Source: Flavobacterium sp.
GTDB taxonomy: Bacteria; Bacteroidota; Bacteroidia; Flavobacteriales; Flavobacteriaceae
Reading direction: 5' to 3'
Length of the DNA: 42,702 nucleotides
Assembly (NCBI GenBank): GCA_030152225.1
Contig: JASLHL010000216.1
Coordinates: 1-42,702, forward strand
Position 1 is the stretch's first letter. Each line of letters starts with the position of its first letter. The position numbers and the translations under genes are program-made. The notes below the pieces were generated by a model, which did not search any database, had not been told where the DNA came from, and saw only the letters and a list, made by a program, of their open reading frames with translations. Positions 23,637-32,306 of this stretch are shown piece by piece.

Positions 23637-24299
23637 ATGAAACACTTCTATGCAATTAGTCTGTTTATTGGACTTCATTGCGCCTTTAGTTTATCTCTTC
23701 AAGCTCGTGAAACAAAGATAACTTGGAAAGACAATCTAATCCCCCTAATGGGAACCGTGTCAGATACAGTCTTTATCGACTTAAAAAACGATCCAGACTT
23801 TAAATTTGTCACTAATTTACGCTGGTTTCAAGATCCTGAACTTGCCCTTTTTGGGATCAAAACAAATACAGGTAGTCTGTATATTGAGCCACTATTTCAC
23901 CAAATCGAATCATTTGTTGACAATATTTCGATCGTGACTTTCGAAGATTTTCAAGGAGCAATTAACGATAAAGGAGAAATCGTCATCCCTTACATATACG
24001 AAGAGCTACAAACTAGTAGCGAAGAACGCATAGCCTTTTATGAAGGCGGTTTATGGGGGTTCTTTTCTACCTCAGGGGATAAAGTCATTCCTGCTACCTA
24101 TGAATTTGTAGGTAATTTTTCGGAAGGATTAGCCTTAGCTTCTAAAGATAATTTATTTGGTTACATCAATAAACAAGGAAAGGTAATTATTCCCTTCCAA
24201 TATGAATATGCCAGTAACTTTGAAAATGGTCAAGCCCAAGTTGAAGTAAAATTTCGCGCTTTTACCATTAATAAAAAAGGAATGAAAATTAGTGATTAG
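23637..24299 (+). CDS. Secreted WG-repeat protein
   Basis: A 220-residue exported protein with signal peptide MKHFYAISLFIGLHCAFSLSLQA. The second half has clear WG repeats: GAINDKGEIVIPYIYEEL, LWGFFSTSGDKVIPATYEFV, LFGYINKQGKVIIPFQYEY. Each is a strand pair with the pattern G.I...G..VIP..Y. The function of WG-repeat proteins is not established. The stop codon lies inside a short period-7 repeat that continues downstream. It follows the SDR gene by 27 bases and may be co-transcribed. Confidence 0.82.
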   Translation: MKHFYAISLFIGLHCAFSLSLQARETKITWKDNLIPLMGTVSDTVFIDLKNDPDFKFVTNLRWFQDPELALFGIKTNTGSLYIEPLFHQIESFVDNISIVTFEDFQGAINDKGEIVIPYIYEELQTSSEERIAFYEGGLWGFFSTSGDKVIPATYEFVGNFSEGLALASKDNLFGYINKQGKVIIPFQYEYASNFENGQAQVEVKFRAFTINKKGMKISD

Positions 24300-24338
24300 T
24301 GAATGGTGAGTGGTGAATGGTGAATGGTGAATGGTGAG
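24292..24338. repeat. Period-7 tandem repeat (GTGAATG-like)
   Basis: About six units of GTGAATG and close variants (GTGAGTG, GTGATTA). It begins at the very end of the WG-repeat gene and contains its stop codon. Confidence 0.85.
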
Positions 24339-24363
24339 CGCGCGCACCCTAATGAATAAAATA

Positions 24364-24432
24364 GGAAATGGGAGAAGGGAAATTAGAGCAGAGTATACAA
24401 TACTCCTTTCTCATTTCTCTCCTCCCATTTCC
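24364..24432. repeat. Inverted repeat between convergent genes
   Basis: GGAAATGGGAG at 24364-24374 and its exact complement CTCCCATTTCC at 24422-24432, with AGTAT/ATACT closer to the centre. It may act as a bidirectional terminator for the WG-repeat gene and the receptor gene. The same 11-mer occurs at 41490-41500. Confidence 0.7.
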
Positions 24433-24461
24433 ATTAACAACTAACCAAAACATTCGTCTGT

Positions 24462-26339
24462 TTATAGTCCATCAAACTTTATTCCCAGTGTAAACCATCT
24501 ACCGGGCATAGGTACTGCTCCTGCTTCGATATAGGTTGTGTCAAATATATTCTGAGCATCTATATAAAATTTCACCTTTTCCAAGGCATAATTTAGACGA
24601 ATATCTGTAATCCAATAACTTTTATACGTCAATCGTTCATTGAAGCGATTGGCTACGGTTACACTAAATGCATCCTTGGTATAGTTTACCGTCCCCACCA
24701 CTTGATGCTTTAGACTTTCCAAGGAATATTTAGATAGCATTCCTCCCGCTTTATTTTCAATCGTCGGTGATAAATAGGTATACGACAGTCCTAAATTCCA
24801 AAGCGAAGTATCCGTTCCAAGGCGATAGCGAATGGCGGTATTCATTCCTTTTGTTTTATTTTTTGACGCATTATAGGGTTGATAAGGCTGATTAGTATCC
24901 TCTCGAATCCAATCGACAAAATCATCAATATCGCGATAAAAAACAAAAGCTTCCGCTTGGAATCTGTTCTTTCTATATTTTCCTCCTACCTCTACTTGAT
25001 AAGCCTTTTCAGGCGTTAGGTCCGGATTTCCGATATTACCTGGGCGTTGATCCAAATAAAGATCTGTAAAAGACGGTATTCTACTTGCCGTTCCTGCATT
25101 GAACGTAGCTTGCCAGTGCGAATTGAAATTATAGCTCGCATCAATACCTGGAAACACTTCCCAGCCATATTGCGTATTATAGTTGACATAGGCTCCTAGA
25201 TTCACATCTAATTTCTCAAACCATTCGCGTTGAAAAGCAGCAAAAAAACCATAATTGCTCTTGCTGTGATCACCAATATTGGTGGAATTTATTTCTTCAT
25301 AGCGCATTTCCCCACCAAAGGTATATTTTCCGTAATCTGCACGATACTCTCCGTTGAGATTGGAAGTAATTCCATGCGTGTAATGTCTACTTCTAGCTAC
25401 ATCCAATTTATTGCGGAAATAGCGATAATCATCAAAATTATAACGGTAGGCCAAACTTGGCATTAAAGTAAATCGATCAGATAGATAATGGCGTGAACTA
25501 AGATTAAACAGTGTTGTACTTACAATTTCTTGTGATTCCTTATCCCCTGGTGCGGCATAAAAGCCATTAGCCCCAAAAGAACTAGTCGCATGACCTGCCA
25601 AAATCATCACTGTATTGTTTTCATTGGGTACGATATTCCCCTGATAAAACACCTTGTTGTTGTGATAGGCTGTATTATAGCGATATCCATTTCCCGAATC
25701 ATGACTTCCAAACAACAGGTGATTATCCTTAGCACGAACCAAGGTACCTCCCAATTGAATACCGCGGTTATTATAGGTTTCCCCATGGTCATCCTCTTTG
25801 TCCTTTTTAAAACTCGTACCACCATACACAGCAGCAAATACACCATCCTTTTTTGGGTTTTTCGTCACAATATTAACAACTCCTGTCAAACTGTTAATTC
25901 CATACAGTCGAGCAGAAGGCCCACGAACAATTTCTATGCGTTCTACCGCTTCTAACGGAATGGGAATATTCAAAGAATTGTGTCCCGTTTGGGGATCCGA
26001 AATTTTCTGCCCATTTAACAACAGTATATTTTGTTCAAAACTTCCTCCGTCAATACTCAAATCCGCTTGTGTTCCATTAGGTCCGCGTTGTCTCAAATCA
26101 ACACCTGCCACAAAACTCAACAATTCGTGAACAGAACTCACAGGTAATTGTTTAATTTGGTCTTGTCCAACAATCGTGATATTTCGATTTTTTAACGTAC
26201 TAGGAAGTTGTAAACGTTGATTGTAGATTACAATTTCATCCATTTCATCGTCAACAGTGGTACTACTTTTTTCTTGCGCTTGTCCTGTCACAGATAAAAA
26301 GCTACAAAACAAGAAGGTTGCATAAAATTTTCGCTTCAT
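24462..26339 (-). CDS. TonB-dependent outer-membrane receptor (BtuB-like)
   Basis: A 625-residue outer-membrane receptor. It has a signal peptide (MKRKFYATFLFCSFLSVTGQA), a possible TonB box (DEIVIYNQR), a plug domain (DQIKQLPVSSVHELLSFVAGVDLRQRG... IEIVRGPSARLYGINSLTGVVNIVTK) and a 22-strand barrel ending in F. Size and plug sequence are nearest the BtuB branch, which takes up cobalamin, but neither a cobalamin riboswitch nor a partner lipoprotein is adjacent. It is not a SusC type (no carboxypeptidase-like domain). The frame is open to 26384, but that start overlaps the -7 box, so the ATG at 26339 was chosen; 26360 is also possible. Confidence 0.88.
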   Translation of the reverse strand: MKRKFYATFLFCSFLSVTGQAQEKSSTTVDDEMDEIVIYNQRLQLPSTLKNRNITIVGQDQIKQLPVSSVHELLSFVAGVDLRQRGPNGTQADLSIDGGSFEQNILLLNGQKISDPQTGHNSLNIPIPLEAVERIEIVRGPSARLYGINSLTGVVNIVTKNPKKDGVFAAVYGGTSFKKDKEDDHGETYNNRGIQLGGTLVRAKDNHLLFGSHDSGNGYRYNTAYHNNKVFYQGNIVPNENNTVMILAGHATSSFGANGFYAAPGDKESQEIVSTTLFNLSSRHYLSDRFTLMPSLAYRYNFDDYRYFRNKLDVARSRHYTHGITSNLNGEYRADYGKYTFGGEMRYEEINSTNIGDHSKSNYGFFAAFQREWFEKLDVNLGAYVNYNTQYGWEVFPGIDASYNFNSHWQATFNAGTASRIPSFTDLYLDQRPGNIGNPDLTPEKAYQVEVGGKYRKNRFQAEAFVFYRDIDDFVDWIREDTNQPYQPYNASKNKTKGMNTAIRYRLGTDTSLWNLGLSYTYLSPTIENKAGGMLSKYSLESLKHQVVGTVNYTKDAFSVTVANRFNERLTYKSYWITDIRLNYALEKVKFYIDAQNIFDTTYIEAGAVPMPGRWFTLGIKFDGL

Positions 26340-26381
26340 AAAATAATCGGGATACTTCATTCGTTTTTCATTTGTATGATG

Positions 26382-26389
26382 CAAAAGTA
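26382..26389 (-). promoter_or_regulatory. -7 box of the TonB-dependent receptor
   Basis: TACTTTTG on the minus strand, giving a leader of about 36 bases to the ATG at 26339. No clear -33 element. Confidence 0.6.
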
Positions 26390-26539
26390 TAAGAGCGCTA
26401 TCTCCCTGTTCTAGTCCAGTTTAAATATAGCAACTCCTCCGGTTTTTTTATTCCAAAAATTTTAACTTATTCTCCTCATTTTATGAGTTATACAAAAAAA
26501 TCAAATACACTATCCGCTTTCCATATTAATTATTTTCAT

Positions 26540-26547
26540 TATTTTTG
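26540..26547 (+). promoter_or_regulatory. -7 box of the L,D-transpeptidase gene
   Basis: TATTTTTG, 17 bases before the ATG at 26565. A TTT at 26517-26519 is in the right place for a weak -33 element. Confidence 0.55.
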
Positions 26548-26564
26548 ACATATAAAATTGCTAT

Positions 26565-28157
26565 ATGATAAAAAAGATGCTACTCCCAGCAGTATTGTTA
26601 ACCTGTGCGCTCTCCTCATGCAACGAGAAAAGCAAACAGGCCATGCGAGTCATTTACGGTGAAAACCCTGAAGTAGAAGCCCTGCTCGAAGTTCCTGATA
26701 TTCAATTTGATTCCTTGCAAACAAGTGAGCTCAAAGAAGATGTGCGATTGTTTTACAAGACTAACAACTACCATTTGGGTTGGTTTAATGAACTAAATAG
26801 ACAACAGCTCTTGGAAAGTCTACAGGAACTTAAATTAGATGGAATTAAAGTTGCAACCAAAGATTTACATCAACTTGTCGATTTAGATGCCACCTATGAT
26901 AAGCTTGAAGAAGGTGAAAAAATTCAAGCGGATTTTCTATTTTCTACGATGTATGTCAATACCTTAAACAATCTATACAATGGAAGTGTAAAGGCGAAGC
27001 GAATCTATGGCGATTGGGAAATCACGCCAAAACCGCTCAATACAAGTGCAACCTTACTCTTGGCATTAGAACACAAAAACATTACGCTAACGTATGACAG
27101 TATTCGAACTAAACAGCCCGTTTACACCCAGTTAAGAAACAAGCTATCGTCCTATTATGCCTTAGAAAAGGACAGTCTAAAACCCTTTAAGCAAGCGAAA
27201 ATAAACGATACCATTCCCGAGCTCATTGCCCTTAAAAAACACTTGATCTTTTTAAATCAATTGGCAGATAGTATCGAATCCAATGCGATTTATACCAAAA
27301 CCATAGCCCAATCGATCAAGGCATTTCAACAAAAGAAAAAATTAAATGCCACAGGGTATTCGGATACCAAAACCATTGCAGCCATCTTGCAAGATGAAAA
27401 TACACTAAAAGAAAAGCTTATTGTCAATTTAGAACGTTGGAGATGGTTTCCACGCGAGTTTTCAGACAATTATATTTTAGTGAATATCCCTGCTTTTAGT
27501 TTAGTTTCTGTATCCAAACAAGATACGATTCAGCAACACAAAGTGGTGGTCGGAACGACGGCTCGAAAAACGCCAATCTTAAGTTCAACCTTAACCACCG
27601 TTGTACTCAACCCGACTTGGACGGTGCCTCCAACAATTAAGAAAAATGACCTTGTGCCCAAAGCAAGTAATGATCTCTCTTATTTTTCGAGGCTTAATTT
27701 TACGATTTACGACAGTCAAGGAAAGGTGGTAAGCCCTGAGAATTGGGATGCGAGCAAAGGAACTTCCTATCGCTATGTCCAAAAAGGAGGACCTGGTAAT
27801 ACTTTAGGTCGTGTGAAATTTATGTTTACCAATAACCACGCCGTTTACTTACACGATACACCAAGTCAATGGGGATTTGCTCGTAATGATCGAAACTTAA
27901 GCTCAGGTTGTGTTCGCGTTCAAGATCCTTTTGATTTAACCGCTTATATTTTTGCTCAAGCAGAAAAGAACCTCAGCAAAGAAGACGTAGAAAAAATCAT
28001 TGAATCAAAAGAAACCAAAAGTGTTTCTGTAAGCAATAACCCCATTGATGTACACTTGTTGTATTGGACCGTACAAATTGATGCTCACGGAGCCTTTACA
28101 TACTTCAAAGACATTTATAAATACGATGAAGATCTCTATAAGCGCCTAAGCAAATAA
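26565..28157 (+). CDS. L,D-transpeptidase, YcbB/LdtD type
   Basis: A 530-residue lipoprotein-type enzyme (lipobox ..CALSSC near residue 19) that should crosslink peptidoglycan or attach proteins to it in the periplasm. After an N-terminal scaffold domain comes a peptidoglycan-binding-like segment (IAQSIKAFQQKKKLNATGY, near residue 250). The YkuD catalytic domain follows: RWRWFPREFSDNYILVNIPAF, TPILSSTLTTVVLNPTWTVP, then His430 in YLHDTP and the catalytic Cys449 in SSGCVRV. Length and order match YcbB/LdtD of E. coli (about 615), slightly shorter. It ends at a strong terminator. Confidence 0.92.
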   Translation: MIKKMLLPAVLLTCALSSCNEKSKQAMRVIYGENPEVEALLEVPDIQFDSLQTSELKEDVRLFYKTNNYHLGWFNELNRQQLLESLQELKLDGIKVATKDLHQLVDLDATYDKLEEGEKIQADFLFSTMYVNTLNNLYNGSVKAKRIYGDWEITPKPLNTSATLLLALEHKNITLTYDSIRTKQPVYTQLRNKLSSYYALEKDSLKPFKQAKINDTIPELIALKKHLIFLNQLADSIESNAIYTKTIAQSIKAFQQKKKLNATGYSDTKTIAAILQDENTLKEKLIVNLERWRWFPREFSDNYILVNIPAFSLVSVSKQDTIQQHKVVVGTTARKTPILSSTLTTVVLNPTWTVPPTIKKNDLVPKASNDLSYFSRLNFTIYDSQGKVVSPENWDASKGTSYRYVQKGGPGNTLGRVKFMFTNNHAVYLHDTPSQWGFARNDRNLSSGCVRVQDPFDLTAYIFAQAEKNLSKEDVEKIIESKETKSVSVSNNPIDVHLLYWTVQIDAHGAFTYFKDIYKYDEDLYKRLSK

Positions 28158-28174
28158 GGTCTCCATAGGCTATA

Positions 28175-28213
28175 AAAAAGCCAGTAATTACAACTAATTA
28201 CTGGCTTTTTATG
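28175..28213 (+). terminator. Terminator of the L,D-transpeptidase gene
   Basis: A 16-bp stem (28175-28190 with 28195-28210) around loop CAAC and a T-run. Symmetric, so it may also stop the convergent lipoprotein gene. Confidence 0.92.
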
Positions 28214-28264
28214 TTTTTCTACTTGTAAGGAAATGGACACAATATTACACTTTATTGAGGTGAA

Positions 28265-28702
28265 CTATTCCGCAAAAGTAAACGTTGCAGACGTAGCTAC
28301 GGAACCGCGCTTCCCTCTTTCACTTTCTTCCTCTTCAAAACTCAAAAAGGCTTCTACTTTCCCCTGGTGAACGTCGATGACTTGACTCACGGTAAATCCA
28401 TCTGCTTCAATCCAACTCAGAAAAAAGACATGGTCGTTGATGCGTTTATAGCTGACTGTTTCCTCTCCTTCTGCAACTTCCCCCTCTTTGGTTACCGTTT
28501 TCCAATGCAAACGGTTTTCAGACTCATAGGTCATATAGGCCGTAAAATCAGGATAGGTTAAAATTCCTTTCTTGCCAATTAAGGTTACAGGCGCAAAGGA
28601 TGATTCTTCTACTTCTGTTGTTGGAATACTTGTTGACTCTTGTTTCTGTGAACAAGAGAGTATCCCCATGGCTACCATGGCGAGTACTACCCCTTTTTTC
28701 AT
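28265..28702 (-). CDS. Small lipoprotein of unknown function
   Basis: A lipoprotein of about 145 residues with signal MKKGVVLAMVAMGILSC and a serine/threonine/glutamate linker after the cysteine. The mature part looks like a single beta-barrel-like domain (VTLIGKKGILTYPDFTAYMTYES, WKTVTKEGEVAEGEETVSYK, VFFLSWIEADGFTVSQVIDVHQGKVEAFLSFEEEE). This recalls MoaF-like or lipocalin-like small barrels, but I would not assign it. Two ATGs stand in tandem (28705, 28702); either could be used. It lies between two L,D-transpeptidase genes, convergent to one and behind the terminator of the other. Confidence 0.72.
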   Translation of the reverse strand: MKKGVVLAMVAMGILSCSQKQESTSIPTTEVEESSFAPVTLIGKKGILTYPDFTAYMTYESENRLHWKTVTKEGEVAEGEETVSYKRINDHVFFLSWIEADGFTVSQVIDVHQGKVEAFLSFEEEESERGKRGSVATSATFTFAE

Positions 28703-28748
28703 CATACTCTTTCGAATTAAAAAATAAATTATTTAGACTGTTTCTATT

Positions 28749-28756
28749 CAAAAGTA
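28749..28756 (-). promoter_or_regulatory. -7 box of the lipoprotein gene at 28265
   Basis: TACTTTTG on the minus strand, about 45 bases before the start codon. Confidence 0.55.
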
Positions 28757-28798
28757 CAACATAATCACTTTTTTCATTTCTTTTTTTATCCTTTATCA

Positions 28799-28843
28799 AA
28801 AAAAATGCCTGTCAAGTATAACTTTTGACAGGCATTTTTTTCT
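28799..28843 (-). terminator. Terminator of the second L,D-transpeptidase gene
   Basis: Stem AATGCCTGTCAA/TTGACAGGCATT with long A and T flanks, 16 bases after the stop codon on the minus strand. T-runs are present on both strands. Confidence 0.92.
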
Positions 28844-28858
28844 ATTACTCCTAGGAGT

Positions 28859-29641
28859 TTAGATCAAATATCTTGATTTCTTTAAGTAATCTTGTTGAGA
28901 AGAATAGATAAACAAACACGACTCATCCTTGATTAATTCGATTAATTCTCTATTTACTTCATTGGGAACAGCAGGACATCCGTAGCTTCTCCCTAATCTA
29001 CCTTGTTTTACAGCCAAAGAAGGTGAAGCATAGTCAGCGCCATGTACTACAATAGCACGCGTTCTGGCGTTGTCATTGATTCCTTTTTCCAAACCATCCA
29101 AACGCAGTGAAAATCCATTACTTCCTTGGTAGGTTTCACCTGTTTTATAAAATCCCAAACTACTCATATGGGAATTGATGCGATTTGAAAAAGCCGTGGC
29201 AAATTCATCTCCTGTTCGTTTTCCGTGGGCAACTACGGATTCCAAAACAATAGCATTTTCCTCCATATCAATCACCCATAGTCGTTTTTGTGTAGATGAA
29301 ACGCTAAAATCTACAATGGTCAATTTGTTGTTTTTTAACAAACCTTCTTCTTCCATCTTATAGTAGCCTTTCAAAGCCATGGTAAATACTTTCTCTGAAG
29401 GAGAATCAAACTCATTCAAATCCAAGGTCTGGTAAAGTGTATTTGCTTTCAAAGCAAATTGCTCCTCAGCCGTTAATTCTACTTTCTCTATATGTTCGAC
29501 TTCTTGAACGTCTTCTGTTTTATCTGCTATATCAATATCCAACTGAAGGGATGAAATCTCAAATTGTATTGAATTTTTTGCAATACCTGCACCAACTAAT
29601 ACCAAAGCTGCTGAAGCTACTATCCACTGCTTATAATTCAT
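28859..29641 (-). CDS. Murein L,D-transpeptidase catalytic domain family protein
   Basis: A 260-residue protein with an N-terminal membrane anchor or uncleaved signal (WIVASAALVLVGAGIA) and an acidic linker. The catalytic domain is of the PF13645 type: LTIVDFSVSSTQKRLWVIDME, SVVAHGKRTGDEFATAFSN, SSLGFYKTGETYQGSNGFSLRLDGLE, AIVVHGADY and GRSYGCPAVP with the probable nucleophile Cys222. This family is related to YkuD enzymes but distinct from the YcbB type encoded 0.7 kb away. It should act on peptidoglycan in the periplasm. No clean -7 box was found upstream. Confidence 0.88.
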   Translation of the reverse strand: MNYKQWIVASAALVLVGAGIAKNSIQFEISSLQLDIDIADKTEDVQEVEHIEKVELTAEEQFALKANTLYQTLDLNEFDSPSEKVFTMALKGYYKMEEEGLLKNNKLTIVDFSVSSTQKRLWVIDMEENAIVLESVVAHGKRTGDEFATAFSNRINSHMSSLGFYKTGETYQGSNGFSLRLDGLEKGINDNARTRAIVVHGADYASPSLAVKQGRLGRSYGCPAVPNEVNRELIELIKDESCLFIYSSQQDYLKKSRYLI

Positions 29642-29899
29642 GATTCAGTTTTTCTAAAAGGGGTTATTTATAATTACGAAGTCGTAAAAATAAAAAAATA
29701 TTCTTACCAAACAAATGATTATCACACAACTAAGTAAATAATTGTGTTTTTTTTAATGAAATCCTTCAATTTAAGAAAATAAACTTTTCAAATAATCACA
29801 ATAGGTCACACTGCAAAAGGAGTACAGTCCCCATACTTTTTCAATAAAATAAAATGCAGGAATCTACACTTGAACCCTAGGTGTTCAAAATACAATCTG
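29642..29899. other. Divergent intergenic region, no gene seen
   Basis: AT-rich spacer between the L,D-transpeptidase gene (minus) and gpmI (plus). Apart from the gpmI -7 box at its right end I see no RNA, repeat or reading frame. Confidence 0.5.
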
Positions 29900-29907
29900 T
29901 AAATTTG
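29900..29907 (+). promoter_or_regulatory. -7 box of the gpmI promoter
   Basis: TAAATTTG, 37 bases before the ATG at 29945. No TTG at the expected -33 distance. Confidence 0.6.
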
Positions 29908-29944
29908 TCTTTAGAATAGAATCAAACCACTAAAAAAAACAACT

Positions 29945-31462
29945 ATGAATAAAAAAGTAATTTTAATGATACTCGATGGCTGGGGGAAAACACAAGACCC
30001 TAAAGTTTCGGCCATTGAACAAGCGCATACGCCTTTCATTGACAGCTTGTACACGCAATATCCCAATACCTATGTATTAACGGATGGATTAAATGTAGGA
30101 CTACCAGAAGGACAGATGGGGAATTCGGAAGTAGGCCACATGAACTTGGGTGCAGGTCGAATTGTCTACCAAGATTTAGTCAAAATCAATATGGCAGTTG
30201 AACATAAAACGATTGCTCAAGAACCTGAATTACAAGCTGCTTTTGCCTATGCCAAAGCAAATAATAAAAAAGTTCACTTCTTAGGCTTATTGTCTGATGG
30301 TGGTGTACACTCACACGAAAAACACCTATATGGATTAGTAGAAGCTGCAGTAGATTACGGCTTACAAGATCTATTTATTCACGCCTTTACCGATGGACGC
30401 GATGTTGACCCGAAATCGGGAGTCAAACACGTGGCTAAATTGACAGAGCACTTGGCGTATTCTCCTGCTAAACTAGCGTCTATTATTGGTCGATACTATG
30501 CAATGGATCGCGATAAACGCTGGGAACGCATTGCCAAAGCCTATCATCTCTTAGTGGAAGGAAAGGGAATTCACGCCACAGATGCTGTGAAGAGTATAGA
30601 AGCAAGCTATGCCAATGATATTACGGATGAGTTTATCGAACCAATAGTAATGGTTGACCATAACAATCATCCCGTTGGAAACATTGAAGCAGATGACGTG
30701 GTTATTTTCTTCAACTTCCGCACCGATCGCGGTCGAGAGTTAACACAAGTACTATCACAAGACAATTACCCTGAACACCATATGAAAGCCTTGCCGTTGT
30801 ATTTTGTTACCCTGACGAACTACGACGATACATTTAGAAATGTACACGTGGTATACGACAAGGAAAATTTACACCAAACCCTAGGAGAAATCATTTCAAA
30901 AAATGGCAAGAAGCAAATTCGAATTGCAGAAACTGAAAAATATCCACACGTAACCTTCTTCTTTTCAGGAGGGAGAGAATTGCCTTTTGAAGGAGAACAA
31001 CGCATTTTATGTCCTTCTCCCAAAGTAGCAACCTACGATTTACAACCAGAAATGAGTGCTTTTGATTTAAAAGATGCTTTAATTCCTGAATTGCAAAAAG
31101 GAGAAGTTGATTTCGTGTGTTTAAACTTTGCCAATGGCGATATGGTTGGGCATACAGGCGTAATGGAAGCGGCAATCAAAGCCTGTGAAGCGGTTGATCA
31201 ATGCGTCAAAGAAGTGATTGAAGCTGCTTTGGCCAATGACTATACTACCATTGTACTAGCAGACCACGGAAACTGTGAAACCATGATCAATGAGGACGGT
31301 ACGCCGAATACGGCACATACCACAAATCCAGTGCCGATTATTTTAGTTGACAAAGACATTAAAACCATCAACCACGGAATTTTAGGTGATCTTGCTCCAA
31401 CAATTCTAAAATTGATGGGCTTGCCACAACCTGAAGAGATGACAAGACATTCGTTGGTATAA
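29945..31462 (+). CDS. gpmI: 2,3-bisphosphoglycerate-independent phosphoglycerate mutase
   Basis: GpmI interconverts 3- and 2-phosphoglycerate in glycolysis and gluconeogenesis using two Mn ions and a phosphoserine. The 505-residue length is normal. The alkaline-phosphatase-type metal site begins with ILDGWG (D11). The catalytic serine is Ser61 in MGNSEVGHMNLGAGR. The mutase domain has SDGGVHSH, TDGRDVDP and GRYYAMDRDKRW. The C-terminal metal residues are in NGDMVGHTG and VLADHGNCETM. It is a single gene with its own promoter and terminator. Confidence 0.97.
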   Translation: MNKKVILMILDGWGKTQDPKVSAIEQAHTPFIDSLYTQYPNTYVLTDGLNVGLPEGQMGNSEVGHMNLGAGRIVYQDLVKINMAVEHKTIAQEPELQAAFAYAKANNKKVHFLGLLSDGGVHSHEKHLYGLVEAAVDYGLQDLFIHAFTDGRDVDPKSGVKHVAKLTEHLAYSPAKLASIIGRYYAMDRDKRWERIAKAYHLLVEGKGIHATDAVKSIEASYANDITDEFIEPIVMVDHNNHPVGNIEADDVVIFFNFRTDRGRELTQVLSQDNYPEHHMKALPLYFVTLTNYDDTFRNVHVVYDKENLHQTLGEIISKNGKKQIRIAETEKYPHVTFFFSGGRELPFEGEQRILCPSPKVATYDLQPEMSAFDLKDALIPELQKGEVDFVCLNFANGDMVGHTGVMEAAIKACEAVDQCVKEVIEAALANDYTTIVLADHGNCETMINEDGTPNTAHTTNPVPIILVDKDIKTINHGILGDLAPTILKLMGLPQPEEMTRHSLV

Positions 31463-31532
31463 ACAAGTCTTTCCTATAGACACACAATGGACACAGTATG
31501 TTCCCATTGTACTGACACTAAAACGATAAAAT

Positions 31533-31566
31533 AAAGGTTGTCCGAAAAAGACAGCCTTTTTTTTCT
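31533..31566 (+). terminator. Terminator of gpmI
   Basis: AAAGGTTGTC pairs with GACAGCCTTT (one G-T pair), followed by TTTTTTT. Confidence 0.85.
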
Positions 31567-31603
31567 ATATTCGTATACTTACTAACCGTCTAAAAGACAA
31601 ACC

Positions 31604-32176
31604 ATGGCAAAATCACTCACGCTTTTATCCTTACTTCTTTTGTGTACCTCTTGTATACAAATTGCTGGACTTACCAGCGATTATAAAAAATTAGATCCAG
31701 CAGCTCACTCCCATATCAGTACCTATGAAGTTGGAAAAGACACCCTTCCCAATCATTTTTATACCATCACAGGAGAACAAATTCGCCAACAATTTGAACA
31801 ACAAGAAAAGGTGTTAGTGTATCTATTTGCCAATGGTTGTAGTGGACCTACCTGTTATCCCTTAGCCACGTTCAAACGATGGGCAGACGAAAATGGATAT
31901 AAGATCTATTTTGTCGCTACGAGTTATAATAATCTGGGAGCTACCTATATTCAACAGCTGAATATGCCTTTGTATATTGTCAACCACAAAGCCTATAACT
32001 CCAATATGTATGGAAAATACAACAAGCGTTTCCGCCTCGATTTACTTCAAAATGAAGCAGATGTACAAGCGCTTGTCAAAGGCAACTATTCCGATCTCTT
32101 CGCTTTTGAAAATGGCAAGCTCACCCAACATACCCGTGACTTGTTACAACTAGAACCTAAATTCATCCAACCGTAA
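31604..32176 (+). CDS. Lipoprotein with a thioredoxin-like fold (tentative)
   Basis: A 190-residue exported protein. MAKSLTLLSLLLLCTSC fits a lipoprotein signal with Cys17 as the acylation site. The mature part reads KVLVYLFANGCSGPTCYPLATFKRWADENGYKIYFVATSYN. This has the strand, cysteine pair (CSGPTC, spaced by four) and helix order of thioredoxin-like proteins, although the spacing differs from CxxC. A later VQALVKGNYSDLFAFENGKL fits the last strand. So a redox or metal-handling lipoprotein is possible. The sequence does not identify a family. No partner gene is adjacent. Confidence 0.6.
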   Translation: MAKSLTLLSLLLLCTSCIQIAGLTSDYKKLDPAAHSHISTYEVGKDTLPNHFYTITGEQIRQQFEQQEKVLVYLFANGCSGPTCYPLATFKRWADENGYKIYFVATSYNNLGATYIQQLNMPLYIVNHKAYNSNMYGKYNKRFRLDLLQNEADVQALVKGNYSDLFAFENGKLTQHTRDLLQLEPKFIQP

Positions 32177-32306
32177 CGAGGTAAAGGTTTTTTTCGTTCT
32201 GTTTTTATTGCTTTTTCTTATGTCAGTATTGCTTTATACAATGCAAATTCTTAGTATAAACAAGTCTCTCTACCTACCTTTACTTTAAACAAAAACAAAG
32301 AGATTT

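Noticed and set aside
26340..26564. Cobalamin riboswitch upstream of the BtuB-like receptor
   Set aside because: No B12-box-like sequence or suitable stems were seen, and the leader from the -7 box is only about 36 bases.
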